Positions 1 through 9,426 of a DNA stretch of 64,000 bases are shown piece by piece. Source of the stretch: Bacilli bacterium (GTDB lineage: Bacteria > Bacillota_I > Bacilli_A > RF39 > UBA660); the NCBI GenBank assembly GCA_022009835.1, contig CP091726.1, positions 372,001 to 436,000 of the forward strand, written 5' to 3'. The translations under genes were made by a program, and so were the position numbers. The notes under the pieces were generated by a model. That model had not been told where the DNA came from, did no database searches, and saw only the letters and a program-made list of their open reading frames with translations. Within the stretch, counting starts at the first letter, position 1, and every line of letters starts with the position of its first letter.

Positions 1-2
1 AT

Positions 3-306
3 AATATTGAACTTGTTAAAGAAAGTGATGATATGATTGTCCTTGCAGCACATAATGGTAATAATTATAATTCTTATTTTTGGTAATCTTAAGAATATTT
101 CTTTAGGAGATGATATTAATTATTACTTTGGTGGTAAACTTTATAAATATATTTATACTGACCGCTATGAAATTAAAAAGAATGGATATGCTGATATATA
201 TAGAAATAAAGATAAAAAGGCTATTGTTTTAGTTACTTGTAAAGATAATAGTGATGATGGACAAGTTATATTTATTGGTTATTTAAGTAGTGTTTCTGAT
301 TACTAA
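3..306 (+). CDS. Sortase, C-terminal part (5' end outside window)
   Basis: Cell-surface transpeptidase that would join sorted proteins to the envelope; only about the last 100 residues are in the window. The probable catalytic His lies in LAAHNGNNYN and the catalytic Cys in VLVTCKDN, separated by the expected spacing of the sortase barrel. The position that usually carries the active-site Arg after the Cys reads DDGQVIFIG, so Gln may replace it or the Arg is elsewhere. The frame breaks once, at the T5 run 77-81; with four T the halves join. The class is not assigned, and no clear LPxTG-type substrate was seen in the window. Confidence 0.75.
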
Positions 307-376
307 AAAGGTGAGGAATTTTTCCTTGCTTTTTTATATGTATCGTGATAAAATTATTATAGGTGAGAGGTAAGAA

Positions 377-882
377 ATGACTAAAAAAAAGAAAATTAAG
401 CTTACAGAACACATATCTTATAGTATTATAGATAATACTATTTATTTGTTTCAAGATAATGATTATATTTCTGGTGAAGAAATGGAAATATTAGTTAAAA
501 AGATTATTGTTAGTTATTGAGGATAATGATATAGCTTATATTAATATTTCTTCTAGAAAGATTGAAGATAGAAAAGAATTTTATCAAAAATTAGGTTTTT
601 CTTTATCTTATTATGATGTTAATAAACTTAATATTTTATATAGTAATGTTAAGAATAGGATAGATTATAGATGTTATGGTATTATGACAAAAAAGGATTT
701 TTTTGATAGAATTAATGATACTGAAAATAAAAATAATGAGGATATTGTTATTAAGGATAATTCTGGTTATGTATATAATTTGTTTCTTTTTATTTGGTGG
801 AATTATACTTCTTTGTTATTTTTTTGTGTTCAAGGGGCTATTTATTTGGTTAAATAGAATGGAGGAAAGTTTATGTCATTAG
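377..882 (+). CDS. Hypothetical protein with C-terminal membrane segment
   Basis: Not recognised. It starts MTKKKKIKLTEH after a GAGAGG-type ribosome site, has a soluble domain of about 135 residues, and ends in one hydrophobic segment (around LLFGGIILLCYFFVF) with a short basic tail. Two frame breaks, at A5 497-501 and T5 787-791, each repaired by removing one base. After repair the stop (880-882) overlaps the start of the diadenylate cyclase gene by ten bases, so the two are probably co-translated. A fragment like FYQKLGF recalls acyltransferase or glyoxalase folds, but this is too weak for a call. Without the second repair it would end at 857. Confidence 0.5.
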
Positions 883-1710
883 ACAGTATATTAGTGATAC
901 TTAGAGCAATTATTGATATTTCACTAGTATGGATGGTGATTTATTTTATCCTTAAAAAAATATTAAAAAAATAATGTTAAAATGATTTTTATTGTTTAAA
1001 GGAGTTTTTTTGTTGTTCTTATTGTTAAAAATTTTTGAGTGATACTTTAAATCTTACAACAATTGGATTACTTTTTGGAATATGTTATTATGTGGGGTCC
1101 TTTAGCTCTTATTATTATATTTCAACCAGAGATTAGAAGTATATTAGAACATATTGGTAGGAAACAATTACTTGGTAGACATAAGGTTCTTACTTTGGAT
1201 GAAAGAGAAAAACTTGTATATGAAGTAATGGCCGCGGTTGACTATCTTCGTAAGAGTAGAATTGGTGCTTTAATTGTTTTGGAAAGGGATATTAGTTTGA
1301 ATGAATATATTGAGAGAAGTAAGCCATTATATGCTGATATTTCATCAGAACTTCTTATATCTATATTCTTCCCTAGAAATCCACTTCATGATGGTGGCGT
1401 AATTATTCAGGGAAATAAGATTACTTCAGCTGGTGCTGTTTTTCCAATAAGTATTAATAGTAAAATTAGTAAGAAACTTGGTACAAGACACAGAGCCGCT
1501 ATTGGTATTAGTGAAGAGTCTGATGCAGTAGCAGTTGTTGTTAGTGAAGAGACTGGTAAGATATCAATTGCTGTAGGTGGTAATCTTAATTATAATCTTT
1601 CTTTGGATGATGCTAGGATAATATTAATTGAAGAACTTAAACCTAAAAAAGAAGTTTTACTTGATGATGAGTTCGAAGATGAGGAGGAAGATAATAATGA
1701 AAGGCCTTAA
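873..1710 (+). CDS. dacA: Diadenylate cyclase (c-di-AMP synthase), CdaA/DacA type
   Basis: Makes cyclic di-AMP from two ATP at the membrane; c-di-AMP controls potassium, osmolyte and cell-wall balance. An N-terminal membrane region leads into the family motif IIFQPEIRSILE and the DAC domain. The catalytic region carries LHDGGVII (usually DGA) and GTRHRAAIG, the RHR motif. The start follows a good GGAGGAAAG site. The N-terminal membrane part is broken at A7 965-971, T5 986-990, T5 1032-1036 and T5 1072-1076; removing one base at each gives one reading frame. It overlaps the ybbR/cdaR start by 13 bases, the usual cdaA-cdaR pairing. The customary third gene, glmM, does not follow. The DGA to DGG change is worth noting but lies within a tolerant position. 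Confidence 0.93.
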
Positions 1711-3094
1711 GAAAATTATTAAAACAATAAAAGAAATTTTTTTAGAGAAAAATATTTGCTATAATAGATAAAGTTATTATTACTCCAGTTACTAAATTTG
1801 GGTTATTTCTTGGTGAAAAAACAGATAAAAATGCTGGTAAATTTGAAAAGTGGTTAAATAAAAGAAATACTTTAGTATTTATTTCACTTTTTAATGTCAT
1901 TGCTTTTATTCTTTTATGTTGATAATCGCGCTAGTACTGTTATTGATAGTGCTGCTGAGGTTCTTCATAATCAAATGGTAGAAGCTACTTATAATAAAGA
2001 AGCTTATGTTGTTGAGGGAATTCCAGAAACAGCAGATGTTACTTTAATTGGTAGAACTGTTGATTTATATCTTGCTAAACAATTGTCTACTGGTAAGGTT
2101 AGTGTTGATTTATCTAATTTGAAAGAAGGAACTCATAAGGTTGATTTGAGTTATGAGAGTTCTATTAATTCTGTTACTTATAAACTTGATCCTTCTTCAA
2201 TTACAGTTAATGTTTATCCAAAAGTATCACAAACTAAAAACTGTTACAATTGATGTTATTAATAAAGATAAATTAGATAGTAAGCTTTCTATTCAGTCTG
2301 TTACTGTTGATAAAGAAGAGGTTATTATTAAGGGTACAGATGATGCTAAATCTATTCATAATATTGATAAGGTAGCTACGGTTAAGGCATTAGTGGATAT
2401 TGGTAGTATTGTTGATCCTAAAGCTGGTGTTAATACAATAGATAAAGTTAAACTTGTGGCTTATGATAAATATGGTAATGTTGTTGATGTGGAAATTGTT
2501 CCAGAGGTAGTAACTGCTACTGTTAATATTGAATCTTATAGTGGTACTGCTAAGATAAAGGTTATTCCAAAAAATATTGATAAGATAGCATTTGGCAAGG
2601 CTATTAGTTCGATTACTACTTCGGTTAATGCTATTAATATTTATGGAGACCAAGAAGTTGTTGGCAAATATGGGGAAAGTTATATTCCTATTGAAGTTGA
2701 TGTAGCTGGTCTTTCTGATAATAAGACTTATACTGTTGTAGTTCCAAAACCTGATGGTATTAGAGAAGTGTCGGAAAAGACAATTACAGTTAAGATTAGT
2801 TTAGGTAAAGAGGAATCTAAAGAAATAAATGATATTAAAATAGATGCTATTAATTTGGGTCCTAATTTAAAAGCTGGTGCAATAGGAGAAAATTCTTCAA
2901 AAACAACAGTTATTGTTAAGGGTACTAAGGAAGTGTTAGATACTATTGATAATACAACAATTAAGGCTAATGTTGATTTGTCTGGATTAGGTGAAGGTGA
3001 ACATACTGTTAATGTTAGTGTTACTGGTGAAGAAGTTAAGGCTAATTACTTTGCTAAAACTACGAAGATTAAAGTTAGAATTACTAAAAGTTAA
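1698..3094 (+). CDS. cdaR: YbbR-domain protein, likely CdaA regulator CdaR
   Basis: Membrane-anchored extracytoplasmic protein that in Firmicutes binds CdaA and tunes c-di-AMP synthesis. It begins MKGLKKIIKTIKEIF, has one transmembrane helix near residues 60-75, then several YbbR-type beta-rich repeats recognisable from recurring units such as VIIKGTDDAKSIHNIDKV and VIVKGTKEVLDTIDN. Frame breaks at A5 1748-1752, T5 1888-1892 and A5 2236-2240, each repaired by one fewer base. Its start lies inside the end of dacA, which supports coupled translation. The length of about 460 residues suits a multi-repeat YbbR protein. Confidence 0.88.
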
Positions 3095-3350
3095 TATCTA
3101 GTTTTGACAAGTTTTGTCGAAAGTAATGAAATTATTTTGGTTATGTGTTATCCTTTTTATAAAAGGAGGATAAAAAAAGAATGCCAGGTTATATTTTTAG
3201 TAGAAGATATATTTGATGAAATGAGTCAAAAATATTAGTTATATTAAATTAAATTGTTATTTAAAAGAGGGAAGAAAAAAAGTTAAAAATCTTCTTTCTT
3301 TTATTTTAATTTTGATGTATAATATTTTATATGAAGGATGGTTGATTGAG
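3095..3350 (+). promoter_or_regulatory. Intergenic region with candidate promoter for the DUF308-like gene
   Basis: No convincing gene. Near the 3' end TATAAT at 3317-3322 sits about 30 bases ahead of the next start and resembles a sigma-A -10 box; no strong -35 is visible. Further upstream an AAAGGAGGA ribosome site precedes a short reading frame (about 3181-3235), discussed among the rejected items. Confidence 0.35.
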
Positions 3351-3934
3351 ATGGGAAGAAAGAAAAAGCCTGAGATTACTGAAGGTAAATTAGAAAAAAT
3401 AAATAATAAAGAGAAGGATAGTAGAAGATATAATGTATCAGAAGGGTTTTATTATATTTTAGGGCTTGTTTTAGCATTAGTACTTATATTTGCTACAGAA
3501 GAACTTCTTAGTACAGTTAATTATTTGTTTGTGGTTATTTTTTTCAATAATTGCAGTTATTAGAATTATCGGATTTATTATGGATAAAGAATATATTAAG
3601 AGAGATTATTCTGGTATTACTATGGGAGTTATGTGTTTATGGCTTGCTTTATTTACTTTTAAATATGGTCAATTTTTATTTTTAGAATTACTTCCAGTAC
3701 TTGTTTCTTTATTACTTTTTTTGATGGGTATTAGTAGTATTATTAAATATTTTGATAAGAAAAATAACCGCTAATGCAATAGTTGGTGTTCTTTCAATTA
3801 TTCTTGGTATTATTCTTATATTTGTTTCAAAAGGAATGATGTATATATTTTTTAAGATTACTGGTGTTTATATATTTATTATTATTGTTTTAGATTTAAT
3901 TAATTATAAAAAGTTTAATAGTAATCTAGATTAA
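3351..3934 (+). CDS. DUF308-like multi-pass membrane protein
   Basis: Integral membrane protein of about 194 residues. After a basic N-terminal stretch (MGRKKKPEITEGK) there are five or six hydrophobic segments with the spacing seen in DUF308/HdeD-type proteins; the role of that group is not settled. The start at 3351 is chosen over the upstream ATG because GAAGGATGG lies just ahead and the upstream ATG falls in the -10 region. Frame breaks at T7 3538-3544 and A5 3760-3764 are repaired by one fewer base. It is followed directly by a terminator, so it is probably a single-gene unit. Confidence 0.6.
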
Positions 3935-3953
3935 GTTCTAGATTATTTTTTTG
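3920..3953 (+). terminator. Rho-independent terminator
   Basis: The inverted repeat AATCTAGA ... TTCTAGATT is followed by a run of seven T, immediately overlapping the end of the membrane protein gene. Confidence 0.8.
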
Positions 3954-3988
3954 TAATTATTAATAAAAAAAATTAGTAAAAAAAATAT

Positions 3989-4017
3989 ATTCAAATGTTT
4001 GATTTTTGTGATATAAT
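3989..4017 (+). promoter_or_regulatory. Promoter of typA
   Basis: TATAAT at 4012-4017 is preceded by TGA, an extended -10 (TGATATAAT). The -35 region 17 bases upstream (ATTCAA) is weak, as is common with extended -10 promoters. The typA start is about 35 bases downstream. Confidence 0.6.
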
Positions 4018-4050
4018 TATAACTTGTGAGAAAAAAAGAAGGTGTATTTT

Positions 4051-5861
4051 ATGAAAATTAGAAATGTTGCTATTATAGCACATGTAGACCATGGTAAAAC
4101 TACATTAGTTGACCAATTACTTAAGAAATCTGGTACTTTTAGAGAAAATGAGGAAGTTGCTACTAGAGCAATGGACTCAAATGATATAGAAAGGGAAAGA
4201 GGTATTACTATACTTGCTAAGACTACTTCTATTCATTATAATGGATATAAGATTAATATTCTTGATACTCCAGGACATGCTGATTTTGGTGGCGAAGTAG
4301 AGAGAATTATGAATATGGTTGATGGCGTTTTATTATTAGTAGATGCTTATGAAGGTACAATGCCACAAACTAGATTCGTTCTTAAAAAAGCATTAGAAGC
4401 AGGAGTTAAACCTATTGTTGTTATTAATAAGGTAGATAAACCTACTGCTAGAGTGGAAAAAGTTCTTGATGAAGTTATTGATTTATTTATTGAATTAGGT
4501 GCTAGTGAAGAACAACTTGATTTTAAAGTTGCTTATGTTAGTGCTTTAAATGGTACTGCTAGTTTAGATCCGGATATTAATACACAAGGTGAAAGTTATG
4601 ATGATATCTTTAATTTAATTATTAACGAGATTCCTGAACCTAATGCTAATCCAGAAGGTAACTTACAATTTCAACCAGCCCTTTTAGATTATAATGAATA
4701 TGTTGGTAGAATTGGTATTGGTAAAGTTCATAGCGGTACTTTAAAAGTTAATGAAATGGTATCTTGTGTTAGATTAGATGGTAGTATTAAACAATTTAGA
4801 GTTCAAAAGTTATTTGGTTTTGATGGTCTTAAGAGAATAGAAATTAATGAGGCTAAGGCTGGAGATATTGCTGCGGTAGCGGGTCTTATGGATATTTCTG
4901 TTGGTGAAACAGTATGTAATATTGGTAAAGAAGAGGCTCTTCCAATACTTAGAATTGATGAACCTACTTTAAAAATGACATTTATGGTTAATAATAGTCC
5001 TTTTGTTGGCAGGGAAGGAAAGATTGTTACTGCTAGAAAAATTGGTGAGAGATTATTTAAAGAGACACAAAAGGATGTTAGTTTAAAAGTAGAAGAGTCT
5101 GGTAATGAGTCTTGGGTTGTATCTGGTAGAGGTGAACTTCATTTATCTATTCTTATTGAAAATCTTAGAAGAGAGGGATTTGAACTTCAAGTATCTAAAC
5201 CTGAGGTTATTGTTAAAGAAATAGATGGTGTTAAGTGTGAACCTTATGAAGATGTTCAGATTGAAGTTAGTGATGACTGTGTAGGTAATGTTATTGAAGC
5301 TCTTGGGTTAAGAGGTGGAAAGATGGATAATATGTCTAATGTTAATAATTTAATTAGACTTAATTATACTATTCCTTCAAGAGGGTTAATTGGTTTTAAT
5401 ACTAACTTTATGACTATGACTAAGGGTTATGGTATTCTTAATCATACTTTTAAAGAATATTTACCTATTGAAGATATTAATTCTACTGAGAGAAAAGTTG
5501 GTGTACTTGTTGCTACTGAGGCTGGTAAGGCTACCGCTTATGCTCTAGGTCAATTAGAAGACAGAGGTGTTATGTTTATTGAACCTGGTACTGAAGTTTA
5601 TGAGGGTATGATTGTTGGTGAATGTAATAGAGAGAACGACCTTGCTGTTAACGTTGTTAAGGGTAAACAACTTACTAATACAAGAGCATCAGGGTCTGAC
5701 CATACTGTTGTACTTAAAAGACCTAGACCTCTTACTCTAGAATATTGTTTGGATTATATTAATACTGATGAGTTAGTAGAGATTACTCCGGAAAATATTA
5801 GACTTAGAAAGTTTATTTTTAAATACAGAAGCAAGAAAAGAAGTTTGATGCAAAGAAATAA
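4051..5861 (+). CDS. typA: Translational GTPase TypA/BipA
   Basis: Ribosome-associated GTPase related to EF-G, involved in ribosome assembly and stress or cold growth. The G1 motif AHVDHGKTT starts at about residue 10, followed by switch region RERGITI, G3 DTPGHADFGGEVER and G4 NKVDKP, then the translation-factor barrel and C-terminal domains. The start at ATG 4051 is chosen because AGAAGGTG lies just upstream and the family starts MKxRNVAIIAHVDHGK. The last residues are disrupted by T5 5816-5820 and an A4 at 5836-5839; with one fewer base in each the protein ends normally with a basic tail at TAA 5859-5861. Its own terminator overlaps the stop codon. Confidence 0.97.
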
Positions 5862-5877
5862 CTTCTTTTTTTATATA
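5846..5877 (+). terminator. Terminator of typA
   Basis: GAAGTT (from 5849) pairs with AACTTC and is followed by seven T. The stem begins inside the last codons of typA. Confidence 0.7.
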
Positions 5878-5905
5878 AAAAAATACCTAGATAGGTAGGT
5901 ATTTA
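5877..5905 (-). repeat. 29-bp terminator-like repeat, copy 1
   Basis: A7 followed by a hairpin with arms AATACCTA and TAGGTATT. The same 29 bases occur at 6949-6977. On the minus strand the stem is followed by T7, so it can end transcripts of the two orphan minus-strand genes. Confidence 0.75.
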
Positions 5906-6126
5906 ACTTTTGTAAAAAAAACTTTTTTTACTAATCTTTTTTTATTCCTTTTTGATTCTTTTTTGTAACATTTTTCAATAGTCCAGTATGAATGTTCTTT
6001 ACCATCTTTATTAATGTAAGTTTTTAAAACATGTTCCCATTTTTCGCCATTAGTGTAATCTCTGTTAATAATTTCATCAATTTGTTCTGTAGATAATGTA
6101 AGATCTAATTTTTTTATTAAATTCAT
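5887..6126 (-). CDS. Small hypothetical protein, about 75-79 residues
   Basis: Not recognised. It starts MNLIKKLDLTLSTEQID and its codons follow directly on the stop of the upstream orphan gene, so the two are surely one operon. It is charged and soluble, rich in Lys near the end. As written, the last ten residues run into the terminator repeat; a one-base change in the T8 of the basic tail would instead end the protein just before that hairpin, which is more natural. A helix-turn-helix-like start (LSTEQIDEIINRDY) is possible but unproven. Confidence 0.5.
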   Translation of the reverse strand: MNLIKKLDLTLSTEQIDEIINRDYTNGEKWEHVLKTYINKDGKEHSYWTIEKCYKKESKRNKKRLVKKVFFTKVKYLPI

Positions 6127-6877
6127 TTATAAATCTTTTTTTGCTCTTTCATATCCTCTTTCGGGTATGGTATTTCTAGAATATAATAATTTAAGTGCAA
6201 CTAATTGTAAAATTCTATGTCTTAATTCCATATCACAATTATGATTATAAATACTTTCTTTTTAGTTCGGTAAAGTCTAATTCATTAGTATATTTTTTTC
6301 TTTAAATATTGATAAGAGTTCATCTAAATTTAAATCATCTTTATTATCTATATATTCTTTTTAAATTGTAGTCTACTAATACTTTACCGGTTGTATGATC
6401 GGCATGAAGTAAAAAGTATGATTCTCTATCTAACCATAAATTTGTTTCTTCTGTTTTTTTCTATTTATTCTCATAAATATTGAAGTTTTCCAACTAACTT
6501 TTTTATCTTTTTCATAAACTTGATGTTGTCCCCATCCTTTTGCTCTATATCCACATTCTATTAAACATAATTGATTGTGTGGTAATCTATATAGTAATTG
6601 TCTAATACTCATTATATTGGAAATTCTTTTTAATATTTTTGAAAGTCTATATCTCTGGTTCCTTCAAAGTATTCTAATTCTCTTTCAGGATACTTTATTT
6701 CATACCATGTTACAATATTATCAATTAATTCTTGTAATTCTTTTGTGTCAATAAAACAATTATATCCATTTGCTATTGAAATTTTTTTAACCAATTTAAA
6801 AAAATCTATATTTTTTTCTATTTCATAGTTTTTTTGGTATCTTGTTTATAAAATCTTTCTGCTTCTGCAATTGCCAT
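6127..6877 (-). CDS. Conserved-looking orphan protein, about 240 residues
   Basis: Not recognised. Reconstructed from several frame breaks in A runs (minus sense); the joined protein starts MAIAEAERFYKQDTKNYE, contains Trp/Tyr-rich stretches such as GYRAKGWGQHQVYEKDKK and DRESYFLLHADHTTGKVLVD, and ends YERAKKDL. It has no membrane segment or signal peptide. A strong GGGAGG ribosome site lies before the start and a sigma-A-like promoter further upstream. The same reading frame emerges repeatedly after simple run repairs, which argues that this is a real gene rather than chance. Function unknown; expressed independently of the adjacent spore-coat genes. Confidence 0.5.
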
Positions 6878-6900
6878 TATAAAAACCTCCCTTGCTTTTT

Positions 6901-6929
6901 ATTATAACATATTTTTTTATTGCTGTGAA
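6901..6929 (-). promoter_or_regulatory. Promoter of the orphan two-gene operon
   Basis: On the minus strand TTCACA (6924-6929), a 17-base spacer and TATAAT (6901-6906) lie just upstream of the ribosome site. Confidence 0.7.
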
Positions 6930-6948
6930 TAAATTTTTTTAATTGTTG

Positions 6949-6977
6949 AAAAAAATACCTAGATAGGTAGGTATTTA
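6949..6977 (-). repeat. 29-bp terminator-like repeat, copy 2
   Basis: Identical to 5877-5905. It lies just past the cotJC stop codon and forms the hairpin plus T run expected of a minus-strand terminator for the cotJ operon. Confidence 0.75.
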
Positions 6978-6991
6978 GTTATTTTATTCCT

Positions 6992-7540
6992 TTACTTTTT
7001 ATATTCATCGAATAGTTCTTTAAATCTAGCAAAATGAATTATTTCTCTTTGTCTTAAGAATAGTAATGGTCCTATGACATCGGGATCATCTGTTAGATTG
7101 ATTAAGTTTTCATAAGTAGCTCTAGCTTTTTGTTCTGCTGCCATATCTTCTGATAAGTCGGCGAGTGGGTCTCCGGTTGTTGCAAAATATGATACGGTAA
7201 ATGGTACGCCATTAGAGTCAGTTGGATATAGTCCATATCCATGTTCGGCATAGTGAGATTCTAATCCAGCTTCTTTTAATTCTTTTAGAGTGGCACCATT
7301 TAGTAGTTGATATATCATAGCGGATATCATTTCAACATGGGCTAGTTCTTCAGTTCCAATATCGGTAAGCAAAGCTTTTCCTTTATCATCTGGCATTGTA
7401 TATCTTTGATTTAGATAGCGGAAGGCTGCTGCTAACTCGCCATTGGCGCCTCCATATTGAGTTACGAGATATTTGGCCATACGTAAATCTTTCTTTTTGA
7501 TGTTAACTGGATATTCTAATGATTTTACATATTTCCACAT
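6992..7540 (-). CDS. cotJC: Spore coat protein CotJC (manganese-catalase-like)
   Basis: Ferritin-like, manganese-catalase-family protein of the endospore coat. About 182 residues, starting MWKYVKSLEYPVNIKKKD. Metal-ligand glutamate/histidine motifs typical of the family are visible: EELAHVEMI, DMAAEQKARATYE and REIIHFARF. The start at 7540 is chosen because GGAGGTG lies upstream and the ATG overlaps the cotJB stop by one base. It forms a coupled pair with cotJB, as in other spore formers. No frame break. Confidence 0.93.
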   Translation of the reverse strand: MWKYVKSLEYPVNIKKKDLRMAKYLVTQYGGANGELAAAFRYLNQRYTMPDDKGKALLTDIGTEELAHVEMISAMIYQLLNGATLKELKEAGLESHYAEHGYGLYPTDSNGVPFTVSYFATTGDPLADLSEDMAAEQKARATYENLINLTDDPDVIGPLLFLRQREIIHFARFKELFDEYKK

Positions 7541-8034
7541 TATTTTTGCACCTCCCATGGCCATGGTGAATTATTCCACAACCAAGTATTTGTTTGGACG
7601 GGACTACTTAGTGTCATTGGTCCATATTTACTTTCATAGATGGTTATCAATTCTTTTTCTTTTTTTAAATAACTATTATATTTGTTTAGGGCATTGATAT
7701 CATTTGGATATAGGTCTAAATATAGTCCTAATTCGATCGTAGCAAATCTATTTTCATCTATTTGTAATATTAAGTCTTCTCTTTCATTAGTGGCTTTTAA
7801 TTCTTGTGGTTTATAGTTTTTGTATTCATCATATAGGTTATTAAATAGATTTCCTCTTTTGAAGCCTATTTGAGAGTCTGCGATATTACTACTAGTGCCC
7901 GTATTTGGTATGATGTAGTTGTTAGGGAACATATTTTGATAATTCATATCATTCATCATGGTATTTGGGTTTGTCATAAAGTTCATATCATCATAGTTAT
8001 TTAAATAATTATAATAATCGTTTAAATTGTTCAT
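7540..8034 (-). CDS. cotJB: CotJB-type spore coat protein with long Asn-rich N-terminus
   Basis: Coat protein accompanying CotJC. The C-terminal 80 residues match CotJB: ATIELGLYLDLYPND, then YGPMTL and the final Trp/Pro-rich NNSPWPWE. CotJB alone is usually near 90 residues; here about 75 extra residues precede it, rich in Asn, Met and Tyr and with a segment (FPNNYIIPNTGTS) that may replace the separate CotJA protein, which is absent. AGGAGG precedes the start. CATAACCTA on the minus strand (8053-8061) resembles a sigma-K -10 box and CATACACA slightly upstream a sigma-E one, but neither is firm. Translation runs into cotJC by overlap. Confidence 0.85.
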   Translation of the reverse strand: MNNLNDYYNYLNNYDDMNFMTNPNTMMNDMNYQNMFPNNYIIPNTGTSSNIADSQIGFKRGNLFNNLYDEYKNYKPQELKATNEREDLILQIDENRFATIELGLYLDLYPNDINALNKYNSYLKKEKELITIYESKYGPMTLSSPVQTNTWLWNNSPWPWEVQK

Positions 8035-8226
8035 ATTTTTTTCCTCCTAAAATAGGTTATGATATTTAGGTGTTTTTGTGTATGGGGAAATACCTATGTA
8101 TTTTTTTAAATATTGACAAGAGTGTAATTTTTAAAATATAATTTTTAGTAGGTTTGGTGGTAGTATGTTTTTGTAAAGAGAATGCTCCTATTGTTATGTA
8201 TAATAATAATTTTTAGGGAGTGTATA

Positions 8227-9426
8227 TTGTATATTTCTTATCCTATTTATGATTATAAGGATGAGTTTTTGAAAGTTTTTAGAGAATGTTATTTGTGACA
8301 AAAAGTATTAAGTATGATACTGATAAAAAAAGAAGTATTTGGCTATTATTGATAATTATTTGTTATCTTGTAATGGAAGAATATCTTTTTTTGGGTGATG
8401 TGCCTTTTTTTAGAGTTCAAGGTATCATTTCCATCTTATAATAGTTTAGGTGTTGATATTTTTTTAAGAATAATTTGTTATTTATTAAAGAACTTATTTA
8501 CAATGCTCTTCCTTTTTAAAGAAGATAGAGTTAATGATATTAAAACTATTATTAAAGAGAATATTAATAAAAGGATTTTAAAGATGCTTTTTTTGGTATT
8601 ATGATTATATGAATGATAAATTGATTGATGAAGGTAACTTTTTTTAGTTAGTAATATTATTTTTAAATCCTGATTTATTAGATAATGTTAATAGTGAAAA
8701 ATTTATTTGACTTCTACAAAAAGATTATTAGTGGTTCTCCTTTTTGTTTTTTTAATAGGAGATGTTGCTAATGATAGTGAAAGGATAATTAAGGATGTTT
8801 TTTTAGATGGTAAAATAAAGAATGTTTCTTTTGAAAAGAGATATAGTCATTTTTGTGTAAAAAAATATTAATAGTGAAGTTGATGTTTTTTTAGAGAAAA
8901 AAACTTGTTTTTAAAACGAGTGCTGTTTATTATTCATATAAAGTTCGTGATATGGAAAGTGATAGGGATAGGGTACTTCTTCTTATTATTAAAATGCTTA
9001 TTTCTTCTAGTGATTCTGATGTTTTGTTTGATACTTTGAGAAGTAAGAATAATTTGGTATATAGATGTTCTTGCAGTTATTATAGAAGTTTTGGTTCTTT
9101 AGTTATGAAAGCTTTTGCAGATAAGGAAAATATTTCTTTGGTTCAATCTTTATATAATGATATTATGATAAGAATTAGTGATATTAATTATATTAATGAG
9201 AAACTGCCTTTATTTGTTAAGAGAAATGATATGATTAGAAAAATTGATAAAGAAAAAGATATGGGGACTTTTTGGTAATAGAAATTGATAAGTTTTTTTG
9301 AATATGATATGGATAATGTTTTGGATATTATGAAAACAATAACACCTTTGGAAGTTAGTAATTTTTATTAAAGATAGACTTGTTCTTACTAATATTTATA
9401 TAGGAGAAGGTGATAATAATGAATGA
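8227..9426 (+). CDS. M16-family peptidase-like protein, non-catalytic partner (YfmF-like)
   Basis: Heavily frame-broken gene of the insulinase (M16) superfamily. The C-terminal half is clear: LFDTLRSKNNLVYRCSCSYY followed by SFGSLVMKAFADKEN is the conserved C-terminal M16 block. No HxxEH zinc motif was found in any frame upstream, so it is likely the inactive member of a two-gene M16 pair as in yfmF-yfmH, which in Bacillus is connected with elongation factor P modification. The N-terminal half is interrupted at several T runs between about 8,270 and 8,950; the start (TTG 8227 after GGGAG) is a guess. It overlaps the next gene by eight bases. Confidence 0.6.

Noticed and set aside
3181..3235. 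Short reading frame after a strong AAAGGAGGA site downstream of cdaR
   Set aside because: Only about 11-18 codons depending on one T5 repair; no similarity and no support beyond the ribosome-like site.
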